A stretch of DNA of 34,931 nucleotides from an uncultured Collinsella sp. GTDB taxonomy: Bacteria > Actinomycetota > Coriobacteriia > Coriobacteriales > Coriobacteriaceae. A model generated the notes under the pieces. It searched no databases. It was not told where the DNA came from and worked only from the letters and a program-made list of their open reading frames with translations. The stretch is from NCBI GenBank assembly GCA_900752215.1, contig CAADUO010000007.1:1-34931 (forward strand). The letters are read 5' to 3'. Shown piece after piece: positions 1 to 6,935 of this stretch; the first letter of the stretch is position 1; each line of letters starts with the position of its first letter. The translations under genes were made by a program, and so were the position numbers.

Positions 1-44
1 CTTCGTCTTACCTGCACCGTTCGCGCCCATGATCAGTCTAACCA
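1..44 (-). CDS. P-loop ATPase, N-terminal end only (runs off the window)
   Basis: Only the first 14-15 codons are present. They read MVRLIMGANGAGKTK, a start codon followed at once by a Walker A P-loop (GANGAGKT). An AAGGAG ribosome binding site lies about 9 bases before the ATG. The arrangement (P-loop at the very N-terminus after MVRLIMG) resembles, from memory, short ATP-binding proteins common in Clostridia rather than an actinobacterial gene; this is recall, not an alignment. A promoter and a perfect palindrome lie just upstream (71-131). The function cannot be given from this fragment. Confidence 0.6.
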
Positions 45-70
45 TAAGAAATCACTCCTTTGCATAACAT

Positions 71-89
71 CCGTACCGCGGCGGTACGG
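71..89 (-). promoter_or_regulatory. Perfect 19-bp palindrome in the leader of the P-loop gene
   Basis: CCGTACCGC and GCGGTACGG form 9-bp perfect arms around a single central base. The palindrome lies between the predicted transcription start (about 96) and the ribosome binding site of the minus-strand P-loop gene. Its symmetry and odd length suit a repressor operator; as RNA the loop would be too tight, so a DNA-binding site is the better reading. Confidence 0.45.
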
Positions 90-102
90 TATCCTTGCGT
101 CA

Positions 103-131
103 AGCATAGCACAAAATGATCGGCTTTGCAA
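103..131 (-). promoter_or_regulatory. Sigma-70-type promoter of the P-loop gene
   Basis: On the minus strand TTGCAA (126-131) and TATGCT (103-108) are separated by exactly 17 bases. Transcription would start near position 96 and run through the 71-89 palindrome to the ATG at 44. Confidence 0.5.
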
Positions 132-164
132 TGCGGAAAGTAAAATTTGCAATTTATTCATTTT

Positions 165-533
165 GCGTCGTCGCGCGCGGCGGAACGGTCGTTTTTGCTT
201 ATTTCTGAAGCTCCCGGCGCGCAGATCCGCCGCATGGTCGTCACGATGGGCGCTCAGGGCGCGGTCTTTGCAACGCTTGACGGCGAGGAGGGCTATTGCC
301 CCGCGAAAAAGGTCGACGTCAAGGATACGACCGGCGCGGGCGACGCGTTCTTTGCCGGAACGGTCATCGGCCAGACCTACGGCAAGACCATGATGGAATC
401 CTGCGAGATCGGCACGCGCCTTGCCGCCTCCGTCATTACAACAGGTGAAAACGTCTGCCCGCGCTATCTGCCGAGCGAATTCGGGCTGGATGCTTCCGCG
501 CCGGACGACGCGCAGCTCGCGCTCGAGCTTTGA
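165..533 (+). pseudogene. PfkB-family sugar kinase, C-terminal fragment
   Basis: The reading frame ending at 533 carries the C-terminal third of a PfkB (ribokinase-like) kinase: VVTMGAQGAVF, then the anion-hole and catalytic-base motif DTTGAGDAFFAG, then a helical end with ENVCPRYLPSEFGL. PfkB proteins are usually about 300-330 residues; only some 100-120 are here. The N-terminal sugar-binding part is absent: upstream lie only the promoter region of the divergent P-loop gene and a TTG that opens the frame at 147 without a convincing ribosome binding site. The start given is the approximate point where homology-like sequence begins. This is most likely a broken remnant or one side of a rearrangement or assembly join. 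Motifs and wording resemble Oscillospiraceae kinases (recall). Confidence 0.6.
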
Positions 534-564
534 TCCCGGCCACAAGCAAATACAGCAAAAGCGA

Positions 565-595
565 GGGGGGGGCCCCCCGTCCCCCCCGCCCCCCC
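565..595. repeat. G/C homopolymer tract
   Basis: Eight G, six C, then two runs of seven C separated by GT and G. On the minus strand this gives three G-runs of 6-7, which could fold as a G-quadruplex or pair with the adjacent C-run. It lies between the PfkB fragment and the 3' end of the minus-strand metallopeptidase. It may act as a strong 3' structure, or mark a sequencing or assembly problem. Confidence 0.7.
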
Positions 596-610
596 TGCCT
601 GTCCCATTTG

Positions 611-1315
611 TTATCGGTTGGAGTTTCTGTTGTAGCGAGCCATAAGATAGAGCAGCTGAATAATCGAGGTGAGCGCCGCAGCCACATAGGTAAGCGCGGC
701 GGCCGTCAGCACCTTCTTGGCACCGTTGACCTGCTTGGAGCTCATACCCGACTGCTCAATATACGCCACGGCACGCCGACTGGCATCAATCTCAACCGGC
801 AGCGTAACCAGTTGGAACAGCACGCTAAACGAGAAGAAGATCAGTGCGAGGGTCGTGAGTCCCGCGATGTTCATAAACAGGCCCAAGAGCAACACGATGG
901 TCCAGGTGTTCTGGGTAAAGTTGACGACCGGCACGAGGGCGGTGCGAACCTTCATCATGGCGTAACCGCTTTGACGCTGGGCGGCATGGCCCACCTCGTG
1001 GCAGGCGACGGCAACGCTTGCGACCGACCCGCCCGAACGGTTGGCATCCGAGAGATACAGGTTATTGTCCTGCGGGTTGTAATGGTCGGTGAGCTCGCCG
1101 GCGACACCCTTGATACCCACGGCGTTGCAGCCGTTGGCGTCGAGCATGCGGCGAGCGACCGTGGCGCCCGTGTCGCCGTCCGAGCGAACCTTGGACCAGG
1201 TTTTGTACGTCGAGTTGATATAGTTCTGTGCGGCAAGACCAATCACCGTGCAGACAAGAACAACCAGCAGGTACAGCGGGTCGATGCCAAAGCCGTATCC
1301 ATAGTAATAAGGCAT
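611..1315 (-). CDS. Zinc metallopeptidase, YugP family, membrane protein
   Basis: The 234-residue protein has an N-terminal membrane segment (about 14-32), the zinc-binding protease motif HEVGH at 106-110, and further hydrophobic segments at about 139-172 and 203-225, with a likely third ligand region around PVEIDASRRA (174-183). This is the layout of the YugP-like Zn_peptidase_2 family, membrane metallopeptidases of unsettled substrate. The ATG at 1315 is preceded by GGAGG at a good distance. The gene follows RNase D on the same strand with a gap of about 64 bases, so the two may be co-transcribed. The 3' end runs into the G/C homopolymer tract. The family call is firm; the physiological role is not known. 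Confidence 0.85.
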   Translation of the reverse strand: MPYYYGYGFGIDPLYLLVVLVCTVIGLAAQNYINSTYKTWSKVRSDGDTGATVARRMLDANGCNAVGIKGVAGELTDHYNPQDNNLYLSDANRSGGSVASVAVACHEVGHAAQRQSGYAMMKVRTALVPVVNFTQNTWTIVLLLGLFMNIAGLTTLALIFFSFSVLFQLVTLPVEIDASRRAVAYIEQSGMSSKQVNGAKKVLTAAALTYVAAALTSIIQLLYLMARYNRNSNR

Positions 1316-1379
1316 GCGAATTCCTCCGAATCGAGTTACACGTTGGAGGCATTCTACCCACTCAAGCGGCTAGGCTTCC

Positions 1380-2513
1380 TTACAGCAATTCAATTTTGCC
1401 ATCTTTGACCGTCAACCCCATGTTGCCCGAGAGCAGATCGTCCAGGCGCGAGCCCACAAGCTCAAAGCGCCAGCCTTCGCGCAAGGGGCTCTGCTCGGGA
1501 TGCTCAATGTAGTCGGCCAGGTCATCGCGCGAGGCAATGACCGAGGTCGCCACTCCCGAGCGTTCGGCAACCAGGCGGATGAGCGCGTACATGAGATCCG
1601 TCACGCTCTCCAACTCCGGAGAGATCTGGCGATGCCCGCGCACCATGAGCGGCAGGCGATCGTGCGGGCAGCTTGCGCCGCGCTTGATGGCCATGAGCGC
1701 ACCGTCCACGTCGCGCTCCCCCAACTGATCGGTACCGCGAATGCTGCGGAACTCCTCAACGCGCACGGGATTGCGTTTAACGAGCGCAAGCAGCGTGTCG
1801 TCGGACATGACCCATTTGCGCGGGATGTTGCGGCGCTCGGCGCGGTCCTCACGCCAGGCGGCGAGCTCGCGCGCGATACCCAGCTGGTGACGACTGCACG
1901 AGTTGATGCGTTTGACCTTGCGGAACGCCTCGTGGCGATCGGCGCGATAGTGCGACTCGTCAGCCAGCGGGCGCAGCTCGTCGAGCACCCAGTCCACGCG
2001 GCCCAGCTCGCGCAGGCGGCTCATCATCTCGGTATAGGCCACGATCAGATACTTGACGTCATCGATCGCGTACTCAATCTGCTTATCGGTCAGCGGGCGA
2101 CGCGACCAGTCGGTCAGTGACTCGGTCTTGGGCAATGAGACGCCGCAAAACGTCTGCACGAGCGCGCCGTAGGAAATCTGCTGACGCTCGCCCAAAAAGG
2201 CGGCGGCCACCTGCGTGTCAAAAATCGGACGCGGCAGCACGCCTACGGTATGGAGCATGACCTCCATATCCTGCGAGCAGGCGTGGAAGACCTTGGTCAC
2301 GCTCTCGTCGGCCATAAGCTCGGCCAGCGGCGATAGGTCGTCGATTACCAGGGGATCGACCGCTACGCTCTCGGCAGGGGTGGCAATCTGAACCAAACAC
2401 AGACGCGGATGGAACGTGCGCTCGCGCAAAAACTCGGTATCGACGGCAATCGCGTCGAACTCACGGGCGCGCTGGCAAAAGTCGAGTAGAGCCTGATGTG
2501 TGGAAATGTACAT
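1380..2513 (-). CDS. rnd: Ribonuclease D
   Basis: The 377-residue protein is a 3'-5' exoribonuclease of the DEDDy group, which matures tRNA and other stable RNA 3' ends. Visible exonuclease motifs are VDTEF (I), HACSQDMEV (II) and YAIDDVKYL (III, with the DEDDy tyrosine region). A helical HRDC-type region follows from about residue 205. The start chosen is the ATG at 2513 (MYISTHQ), which fits where RNase D proteins normally begin. A GTG at 2549 would add 12 residues without family support, and the ribosome binding site is weak for both. YugP-type peptidase lies downstream on the same strand. The divergent lipid kinase begins about 100 bases away. Confidence 0.88.
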   Translation of the reverse strand: MYISTHQALLDFCQRAREFDAIAVDTEFLRERTFHPRLCLVQIATPAESVAVDPLVIDDLSPLAELMADESVTKVFHACSQDMEVMLHTVGVLPRPIFDTQVAAAFLGERQQISYGALVQTFCGVSLPKTESLTDWSRRPLTDKQIEYAIDDVKYLIVAYTEMMSRLRELGRVDWVLDELRPLADESHYRADRHEAFRKVKRINSCSRHQLGIARELAAWREDRAERRNIPRKWVMSDDTLLALVKRNPVRVEEFRSIRGTDQLGERDVDGALMAIKRGASCPHDRLPLMVRGHRQISPELESVTDLMYALIRLVAERSGVATSVIASRDDLADYIEHPEQSPLREGWRFELVGSRLDDLLSGNMGLTVKDGKIELL

Positions 2514-2611
2514 ATCAACCCATCGAATAAGGTTAGGCCCGAAAAACACGGGTAGGATATCGGCATTGCCTTACAACTATACTCGGTTAGTCACAGAACG
2601 GGAACGTAAGT

Positions 2612-3529
2612 ATGCGCTGCCTTATCATCCACAACCCGGCATCGGGCCCCAGCTCAGATGAAATCTACGCATTCACGCACGCCCTCGCGCAGGGCGGCGA
2701 CGAGGTCGTGATGCGTTTTATCGGCGATGGTATGGAACCCGAGGATGCCGTGGCGGACGTGCGCGAATTCGATCGCGTGGTCGTTTCGGGCGGCGACGGC
2801 ACCGTCTCCAACGTGCTCGACCAGATGCGCGGGTGCGGTGTCCCCACGCTCGTTTTCCCCTCCGGTACGGCCTGCCTGTTCTTCAACAACATCGGCAATG
2901 CCCCCGAGGCAGCGGCGCTCGCCAAGGCCTGCCGCGCCGGTCGCACGGTCAAAGTGGACATGGGCGAGCTCTTTTGGCTCGACGAGGACGGCAACGAGAA
3001 GCGCCACGGCTTTATCATCATCGCCGGCTCGGGCTTCGACGCCGAGATCATGATGAAGGCCGCCCCCACCAAAAACGACATCGGCGAGATCGCCTACTTC
3101 CTCTCCGCGCTCGCCACGCCCAACCCCACGGTGGCGCACTTTACTATTGAGCACGACGGCATTGTCGAGGAGCTCGACGGCATCTGCTGCATGGACGGCA
3201 ACACCTCGGGCATCCAAAACGACATCAACCTGTTCCCCGACTGCCGCATGAACGATGGCATGGTCGACATTGCGGTCATCGAACCCGTAAAAACTGTGCA
3301 GCTTCTACCGACTGTGATCACCGCCGCACTCGACCCCGCCGGCAAGGTACTCGGGCGCCCGCAGTTCAAGATCATCCAGACCAAGGAAGCCAAGATCACC
3401 TGCACCCCGTCGCTGGGCATGCAGTTCGATGGCGAGATCATCTCCAGCAACTCGGGCGTCTTTGGTGCCCGCGCACTTCCGCAATGCCTCGACCTCATCG
3501 TCGATGAATTCTCACCGCTTGGTAAATAG
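2612..3529 (+). CDS. Diacylglycerol/lipid kinase family protein (DagK/YegS-like)
   Basis: The 305-residue protein begins with the nucleotide-binding motif NPASGP (residues 8-13), followed by VVVSGGDGTVSN, the GGDGT signature of the diacylglycerol kinase catalytic domain, and FPSGTACLF, the usual P-x-GT segment. The C-terminal half is beta-rich as in YegS/DgkB. Such enzymes phosphorylate diacylglycerol or related lipids at the cytoplasmic membrane face; the true substrate cannot be read here. The ribosome binding site before ATG 2612 is weak. The stop is followed within 10 bases by a small membrane-peptide gene with an excellent ribosome binding site, and both share the terminator at 3666-3714, so they form an operon. 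Confidence 0.85.
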   Translation: MRCLIIHNPASGPSSDEIYAFTHALAQGGDEVVMRFIGDGMEPEDAVADVREFDRVVVSGGDGTVSNVLDQMRGCGVPTLVFPSGTACLFFNNIGNAPEAAALAKACRAGRTVKVDMGELFWLDEDGNEKRHGFIIIAGSGFDAEIMMKAAPTKNDIGEIAYFLSALATPNPTVAHFTIEHDGIVEELDGICCMDGNTSGIQNDINLFPDCRMNDGMVDIAVIEPVKTVQLLPTVITAALDPAGKVLGRPQFKIIQTKEAKITCTPSLGMQFDGEIISSNSGVFGARALPQCLDLIVDEFSPLGK

Positions 3530-3538
3530 GAGGACCCC

Positions 3539-3631
3539 ATGAACGACAATCCCCTGATCGGCTTTATTGTCATCGTCTTGGCCATGCTCGTCGGTTACGC
3601 CATCAACGTGATTCACCGCCGAAAGAAGTAA
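3539..3631 (+). CDS. Small single-pass membrane peptide (30 aa)
   Basis: A 30-codon gene starts 9 bases after the lipid kinase stop, with AGGAGG (3528-3533) at ideal distance from its ATG. The product has a short polar N-terminus (MNDNPL), one hydrophobic stretch of about 18 residues (IGFIVIVLAMLVGYAINV) and a positively charged end (HRRKK), so it should insert with the C-terminus in the cytoplasm. No family recognised. Ribosome binding site, operon position and terminator placement support a real gene. It may anchor or modulate the lipid kinase; that is inference. Confidence 0.7.
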   Translation: MNDNPLIGFIVIVLAMLVGYAINVIHRRKK

Positions 3632-3665
3632 TTCTACATTGGTCTGATATTCATCCAATTATCGT

Positions 3666-3714
3666 CTCTCCCGTTGTTTATGCAAATCCTAAACAGCGGG
3701 AGAGTTTTCTTTTT
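3666..3714 (+). terminator. Rho-independent terminator of the lipid kinase operon
   Basis: A 15-bp stem (CTCTCCCGTTGTTTA with TAAACAGCGGGAGAG, one G-U pair) with a 9-base loop is followed by TTTTCTTTTT. It ends the lipid kinase/small peptide unit. Confidence 0.9.
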
Positions 3715-3939
3715 GACCGCCGTCTAATGCTTTATTCAGCTACAGTAAATGCAGGATTCCTTTATTTAACAAAGGCCATAAAATGAGTATTATTATCCGT
3801 TCATCGTATATTTCTTCACGCTCATCGAGTAAAAGCTGTTGTCGAATGAATACTCTTTACACTTCCTTTAGGCTAATAGATGTATTTATTAGCTGAAATC
3901 CTGCACGGTTCCGCGGGGTTTCAACGGTTGGGAGGGATT
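3715..3939. other. AT-rich intergenic region upstream of the C69 peptidase
   Basis: This stretch is clearly AT-richer than its surroundings and has no open frame I would defend. It must hold the promoter of the C69 peptidase. Only loose -10-like hexamers (TAATAG near 3875) were found, with no well-spaced -35. The peptidase ribosome binding site (GGGAGG) is at its end. Confidence 0.5.
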
Positions 3940-5742
3940 ATGAGGTTTACTCATCCTGTCAACACGCTCAAAAAGCTCGGCTGCGGCCTTGCGTTTGGAG
4001 CAGCGGCCATCATGGCCATGCCGACTTCGGCACTCGCCTGCACCCAGATCTACATGGGCAGCAAGCTCACGGCAGACGGCAACGCGTACTACGGCCGTTC
4101 CGAGGACTTCGGTCCGCGCTATGTCAAGCACTTTGGCATTGAGCCCGCACACAAGGACGGCAACGAGTACACCTCGGTCGAGTCCGGTTTTGAGTACAAG
4201 TCCAAGGGCGCAACCTACCGCTACACCTTCGTTCGCGACAACCCCTCACAGTGGGAAGATCGCTACGACGCATATTCCGAGGCAGGCATCAACGAGAAGG
4301 GCGTCTCCTGCTCTGCCACGTTGAGCACCTCCTATAACGAGAAGGCCGAAGAGGCCGACCCCATCACCGAGGAGACTGGCATTGGCGAGTACAGCTATGC
4401 CAGCGTCATCCTGGGCGAGAGTGCCACGGCCCGCGAGGGCGTCGAGCTCATCGGCAGCCTGATTGACGAGCAGGGCGTCTGCTCCAACGACCAGATCATC
4501 ATCGCCGACAGCACCGAGACCTGGCTGTTCGCCGCGCTTTCCGGCCATCAGTGGATTGCCATGAAGCTCGCCGATGATATTGCCTCGCTCAACCCCAACA
4601 TCGGCAACCTCACCTATAACGTCGACCTCGATGACACCGAGAACTGTCTCCATTCCGAGGGCATTGAGTCCATGCCTAAGGAGAAGGGCTTTGCCGAGTA
4701 CACCGACGGCAAGTTCGACGTCGCCAAGACCTACGGCGAGGAGATCAGCGAGGCCGGTATGCACCAGTGGTCGCGCTATATCCAGGGTCGCGATTACTTC
4801 ATGGCTCCGCTTGCTGAGGGCACCGACTACGAGATCGTCAAGGACGAGCGCGAAGACGCTCGCGCGACGACCGGCGCTCTGGTCCACGAGATGCAGCCGC
4901 TGTTCTTCCAGCCCGGCAAGTCCGACTGGAACACCTTTGAGATGATTCGTTCCTTCGCCGCCCGCGGCGAGAATGTCGCCGGCCTCAACGCCAACACCGA
5001 CGGCGCCTATGCCATCGGCTCCAACCGCAACACCGAGATCCACACCTTCCAGATCCGTCACGGCATGGATCCCGAGATCGCGACCATTCAGTGGGAGATG
5101 CTCTCCAACGCCGAGTTCTCCGTCGCCATCCCTCTCTACTCCGCACTGCTCACCGAGGTCAGCCCCTACTTCAGCGATCAGGATGTCTCCTTCGATCACT
5201 GCGAAGAGGAAGACGTCGTGAACAACGAGGAGCCCAAGAACTCCATCAACTACGTCCTCATGGACATCAACACGCTCGCCTATGAGAACCGCGACCACTG
5301 CGCCACCGGCGTCCGCGCCTATCTCGACGCCCTGCAGAAGGAACTCATCGAGCAGAACCTGACCGTCGACGAGGCCATGCAGGCCGAAGAAGGCACCGAA
5401 GCCCGCACCGCCCTAGCCAACAAGGCCGGCAAGGCTGCAACCAAGAACACCTATGTTAAGTGCAAGGCCATGCTCGAGGAGATGCGTGACTACCTCCAGG
5501 AGGGCGACTTCTCCGAGGAGTTCGTCCCGAGTGACTACGATGCCGACAACGACTGCCTGGTCGAGTCCATCACCTACGCCGACGAGGCCCTTTCCGATGA
5601 GGACGTGGCCGAGCCCGAGGCCGAAGAGGAAGAGGTCACCGAGGAGAAGTCCGAGGGCAACAACATGGCCGCCATGGCCGTTGGCGCCGTCGTCGTCATC
5701 GGTGTCTGCGCCTACGTGGTCTATCGTCGCAAGAAGGCCTAA
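3940..5742 (+). CDS. Secreted, membrane-anchored C69-family dipeptidase
   Basis: The 600-residue precursor has a signal peptide (about 1-33, ending TSALA) whose cleavage would expose Cys34 as the N-terminal nucleophile (CTQIYMG). That is the hallmark of C69 Ntn-hydrolases (PepD-like dipeptidases), which self-process or are cleaved to free this Cys. The region GNAYYGRSEDFG soon after is typical. The C-terminus has an acidic stretch, one membrane segment (MAAMAVGAVVVIGVCAYVVY) and RRKKA, so the enzyme is probably held at the outer face of the membrane. ATG 3940 has GGGAGG just upstream; an in-frame ATG at 3880 would spoil the signal peptide. Probable role: amino-acid harvesting from external peptides. 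It is a single-gene unit with a hairpin after the stop. Confidence 0.88.
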   Translation: MRFTHPVNTLKKLGCGLAFGAAAIMAMPTSALACTQIYMGSKLTADGNAYYGRSEDFGPRYVKHFGIEPAHKDGNEYTSVESGFEYKSKGATYRYTFVRDNPSQWEDRYDAYSEAGINEKGVSCSATLSTSYNEKAEEADPITEETGIGEYSYASVILGESATAREGVELIGSLIDEQGVCSNDQIIIADSTETWLFAALSGHQWIAMKLADDIASLNPNIGNLTYNVDLDDTENCLHSEGIESMPKEKGFAEYTDGKFDVAKTYGEEISEAGMHQWSRYIQGRDYFMAPLAEGTDYEIVKDEREDARATTGALVHEMQPLFFQPGKSDWNTFEMIRSFAARGENVAGLNANTDGAYAIGSNRNTEIHTFQIRHGMDPEIATIQWEMLSNAEFSVAIPLYSALLTEVSPYFSDQDVSFDHCEEEDVVNNEEPKNSINYVLMDINTLAYENRDHCATGVRAYLDALQKELIEQNLTVDEAMQAEEGTEARTALANKAGKAATKNTYVKCKAMLEEMRDYLQEGDFSEEFVPSDYDADNDCLVESITYADEALSDEDVAEPEAEEEEVTEEKSEGNNMAAMAVGAVVVIGVCAYVVYRRKKA

Positions 5743-5761
5743 GGCCCTCATGTCCTAGCAG

Positions 5762-5795
5762 AGCGGGCAAGGCAGCAATGGCAGCCTCGCCCGCT
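5762..5795 (+). terminator. Hairpin after the C69 peptidase
   Basis: AGCGGGC pairs with GCCCGCT, extended by AGGC/GCCT past one mismatch. The T-rich tail is weak and offset (CCGCCTTTT), so termination may be partial. Confidence 0.55.
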
Positions 5796-5829
5796 TAACC
5801 CGCCTTTTGACCGACGGGAAACCCGCCTG

Positions 5830-5850
5830 AAATCTTTTCAAAAAAGATTT
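5830..5850. promoter_or_regulatory. 9-bp inverted repeat upstream of the Trp leader promoter
   Basis: AAATCTTTT and AAAAGATTT are perfect arms around CAA. The element lies about 23 bases upstream of the TATAGT -10 box, overlapping where a -35 would be. It could be a regulator site or a late terminator structure for the peptidase transcript. Confidence 0.4.
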
Positions 5851-5869
5851 CCCCGCACATACTTCGCTG

Positions 5870-5878
5870 TGCTATAGT
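5870..5878 (+). promoter_or_regulatory. Extended -10 promoter of the Trp leader/ECF operon
   Basis: TGC followed by TATAGT (5873-5878) is a good extended -10 element. No convincing -35 is present at 17 bases, as is common for extended -10 promoters. Transcription would start near 5885, about 50 bases before the leader peptide ATG. Confidence 0.55.
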
Positions 5879-5936
5879 GCAGCGCAACAGCAACTAGGTG
5901 CGACCGCGCCACGGCATCACGAAAGGAGCCACCAAC

Positions 5937-6005
5937 ATGAAGAACACGATGAACTCTCTCAACAACTGGTGGTGGCGTGATGCGAATACGATCGGTCGAC
6001 AGTGA
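5937..6005 (+). CDS. Tryptophan leader peptide (22 aa, three consecutive Trp codons)
   Basis: The frame encodes MKNTMNSLNNWWWRDANTIG plus RQ and a stop, with ribosome binding site AAAGGAG at 5922-5928. Three adjacent TGG codons (5967-5975) in a 22-residue peptide are the classic sensor of a tryptophan attenuator. Downstream, GGCGTGA (5974-5980) can pair with TCACGCC (6011-6017). A segment inside that hairpin, CGGTCGA (5993-5999), can alternatively pair with TCGACCG (6055-6061) in the terminator. A ribosome stalled at the Trp codons would cover 5974-5980, free 5993-5999 and block the terminator. The next gene is a TrpP-like transporter component, so the sensor matches the substrate. Confidence 0.88.
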   Translation: MKNTMNSLNNWWWRDANTIGRQ

Positions 6006-6043
6006 GTCCCTCACGCCTGTTTTTGCGCTCTAGGTGATTGGAA

Positions 6044-6072
6044 GGCCTCCGGTTTCGACCGGGGGCCTTTTT
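6044..6072 (+). terminator. Attenuator terminator of the Trp leader
   Basis: GGCCTCCGGT pairs with ACCGGGGGCC (10 bp, one G-U) around a TTCG tetraloop and is followed by TTTTT. It lies between leader peptide and transporter gene. Its loop and 3' arm (6055-6061) are complementary to 5993-5999, giving mutually exclusive terminator and antiterminator folds. Confidence 0.88.
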
Positions 6073-6149
6073 CTATCTCGAGCCCGATCGCATTCGCATC
6101 ACGCGCCTCCGCTTTTCCCCTGCGCTTCCCTTCAGAAAGGATTTTCACC

Positions 6150-6722
6150 ATGTCTCAGAACACCACCGCCACCCAGCCCCGCACCGTCCAGACCGCCGAC
6201 CGCGGCAAACTCGACGTCCGCGCTCTCGTCCTGCTCGCCATCCTGCTCGCCGCCGGCTTCATCCTCAACTTCACCGTCGGCAAGGCCATCTCAGGCATCT
6301 CGGGCGGCATGATCAGCCCCGAGTTCATCATCTCGGCCTTCTGCCTCACCATCCTGGTCGTTCGTCCCAACATCGGCCAGGCGCTCGTCATTGGCCTCAT
6401 CTCGGCTGCCGTGATCCAGATCACCACCACTTCGCCGTTCGTCGATTTTGCCGCCGAGGGCATCGCCGCCATGCTCATGGCCGGCATCGTCAACGCCGCT
6501 GGCAAGAACGGTCAGGTCAAGCCCGCCATCGCCATTGTCGCAACCTTCCTGACCACATTTGTCTCCGGCGTCATCTTCATGGTCATCAAGATGGCCATGC
6601 TAGGCGTGGTAGGCGAGCTCGCCGCCGCCATGCTGCCCGTCGTTGCCATGACCGCCGTCTTTAACGCCATTCTGGTCGGCGCCCTCTACCTGCCCATTCA
6701 GAAGGCCCTTAGGCTCAACTAA
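6150..6722 (+). CDS. trpP: TrpP-like tryptophan ECF transporter S component
   Basis: The 190-residue, very hydrophobic protein has about five to six membrane segments after a polar N-terminus of roughly 25 residues. Its pattern (ISPEFIISAFCLTILVVRP, a central ITTTSPFVDF segment, a late VSGVIF segment and an end like LYLPIQKAL) resembles, from memory, the TrpP tryptophan transport family of Firmicutes, membrane substrate-binding proteins. Context agrees strongly: a Trp-codon attenuator precedes it and the ECF energising module (fused ATPases plus EcfT) follows it. ATG 6150 has AGAAAGGA about 9 bases upstream. Substrate specificity is inferred from the leader and family resemblance, not from binding residues. 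A structured repeat begins 7 bases after its stop. Confidence 0.8.
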   Translation: MSQNTTATQPRTVQTADRGKLDVRALVLLAILLAAGFILNFTVGKAISGISGGMISPEFIISAFCLTILVVRPNIGQALVIGLISAAVIQITTTSPFVDFAAEGIAAMLMAGIVNAAGKNGQVKPAIAIVATFLTTFVSGVIFMVIKMAMLGVVGELAAAMLPVVAMTAVFNAILVGALYLPIQKALRLN

Positions 6723-6728
6723 CCCGCT

Positions 6729-6829
6729 CGGCTTTACGAGCCACCCCATCTTGGCGTTCATTCGTCGCTCGCGTACCCAAGTACGCTTCACTCCTCTTTC
6801 GCGCCAACCTGGGGCCCCTCGTAAAGCCG
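6729..6829 (+). repeat. Structured dispersed repeat, copy 1
   Basis: A 101-bp near-complete hairpin begins 7 bases after the trpP stop. Outer arms CGGCTTTACGAG (6729-6740) and CTCGTAAAGCCG (6818-6829) are perfect. The inner stem TTGGCG (6751-6756) pairs with CGCCAA (6802-6807). The core hairpin GCGTAC-CCAA-GTACGC is at 6771-6786, followed by a conserved CTCCTCTTTC. The core matches copies at 24446-24586 and 33719-33858, while the outer arms are unrelated in sequence. Confidence 0.85.
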
Positions 6830-6848
6830 TCTCCGTGCTTCACCACCA

Positions 6849-6887
6849 AAGACCGTCCCAAACAATGAACTTTTTTGGGACGATCTT
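6849..6887. repeat. 39-bp imperfect palindrome upstream of ecfA
   Basis: AAGACCGTCCCAAA (6849-6862) and TTTGGGACGATCTT (6874-6887) are complementary at 13 of 14 positions around an 11-base centre. A further CTGTCCCCAATG follows at about 6909. It lies inside the transporter operon, between copy 1 of the structured repeat and the ATPase start. It could be a processing hairpin or a relic of a small mobile repeat. Confidence 0.6.
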
Positions 6888-6935
6888 AAACAACTGGTCA
6901 TTTAAAACTGTCCCCAATGACTATGAAAGGTATCC

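Noticed and set aside
611..1408. Long plus-strand frame opposite the YugP-type metallopeptidase (530-1408)
   Set aside because: It mirrors the real minus-strand gene, has no ribosome binding site and encodes a composition typical of antisense shadow frames in GC-rich DNA.
6729..6829. CRISPR or simple terminator interpretation of the repeat copies
   Set aside because: There is no array of regularly spaced repeats, the copies are many kilobases apart, and none ends in a U-tract directly after the outer stem.
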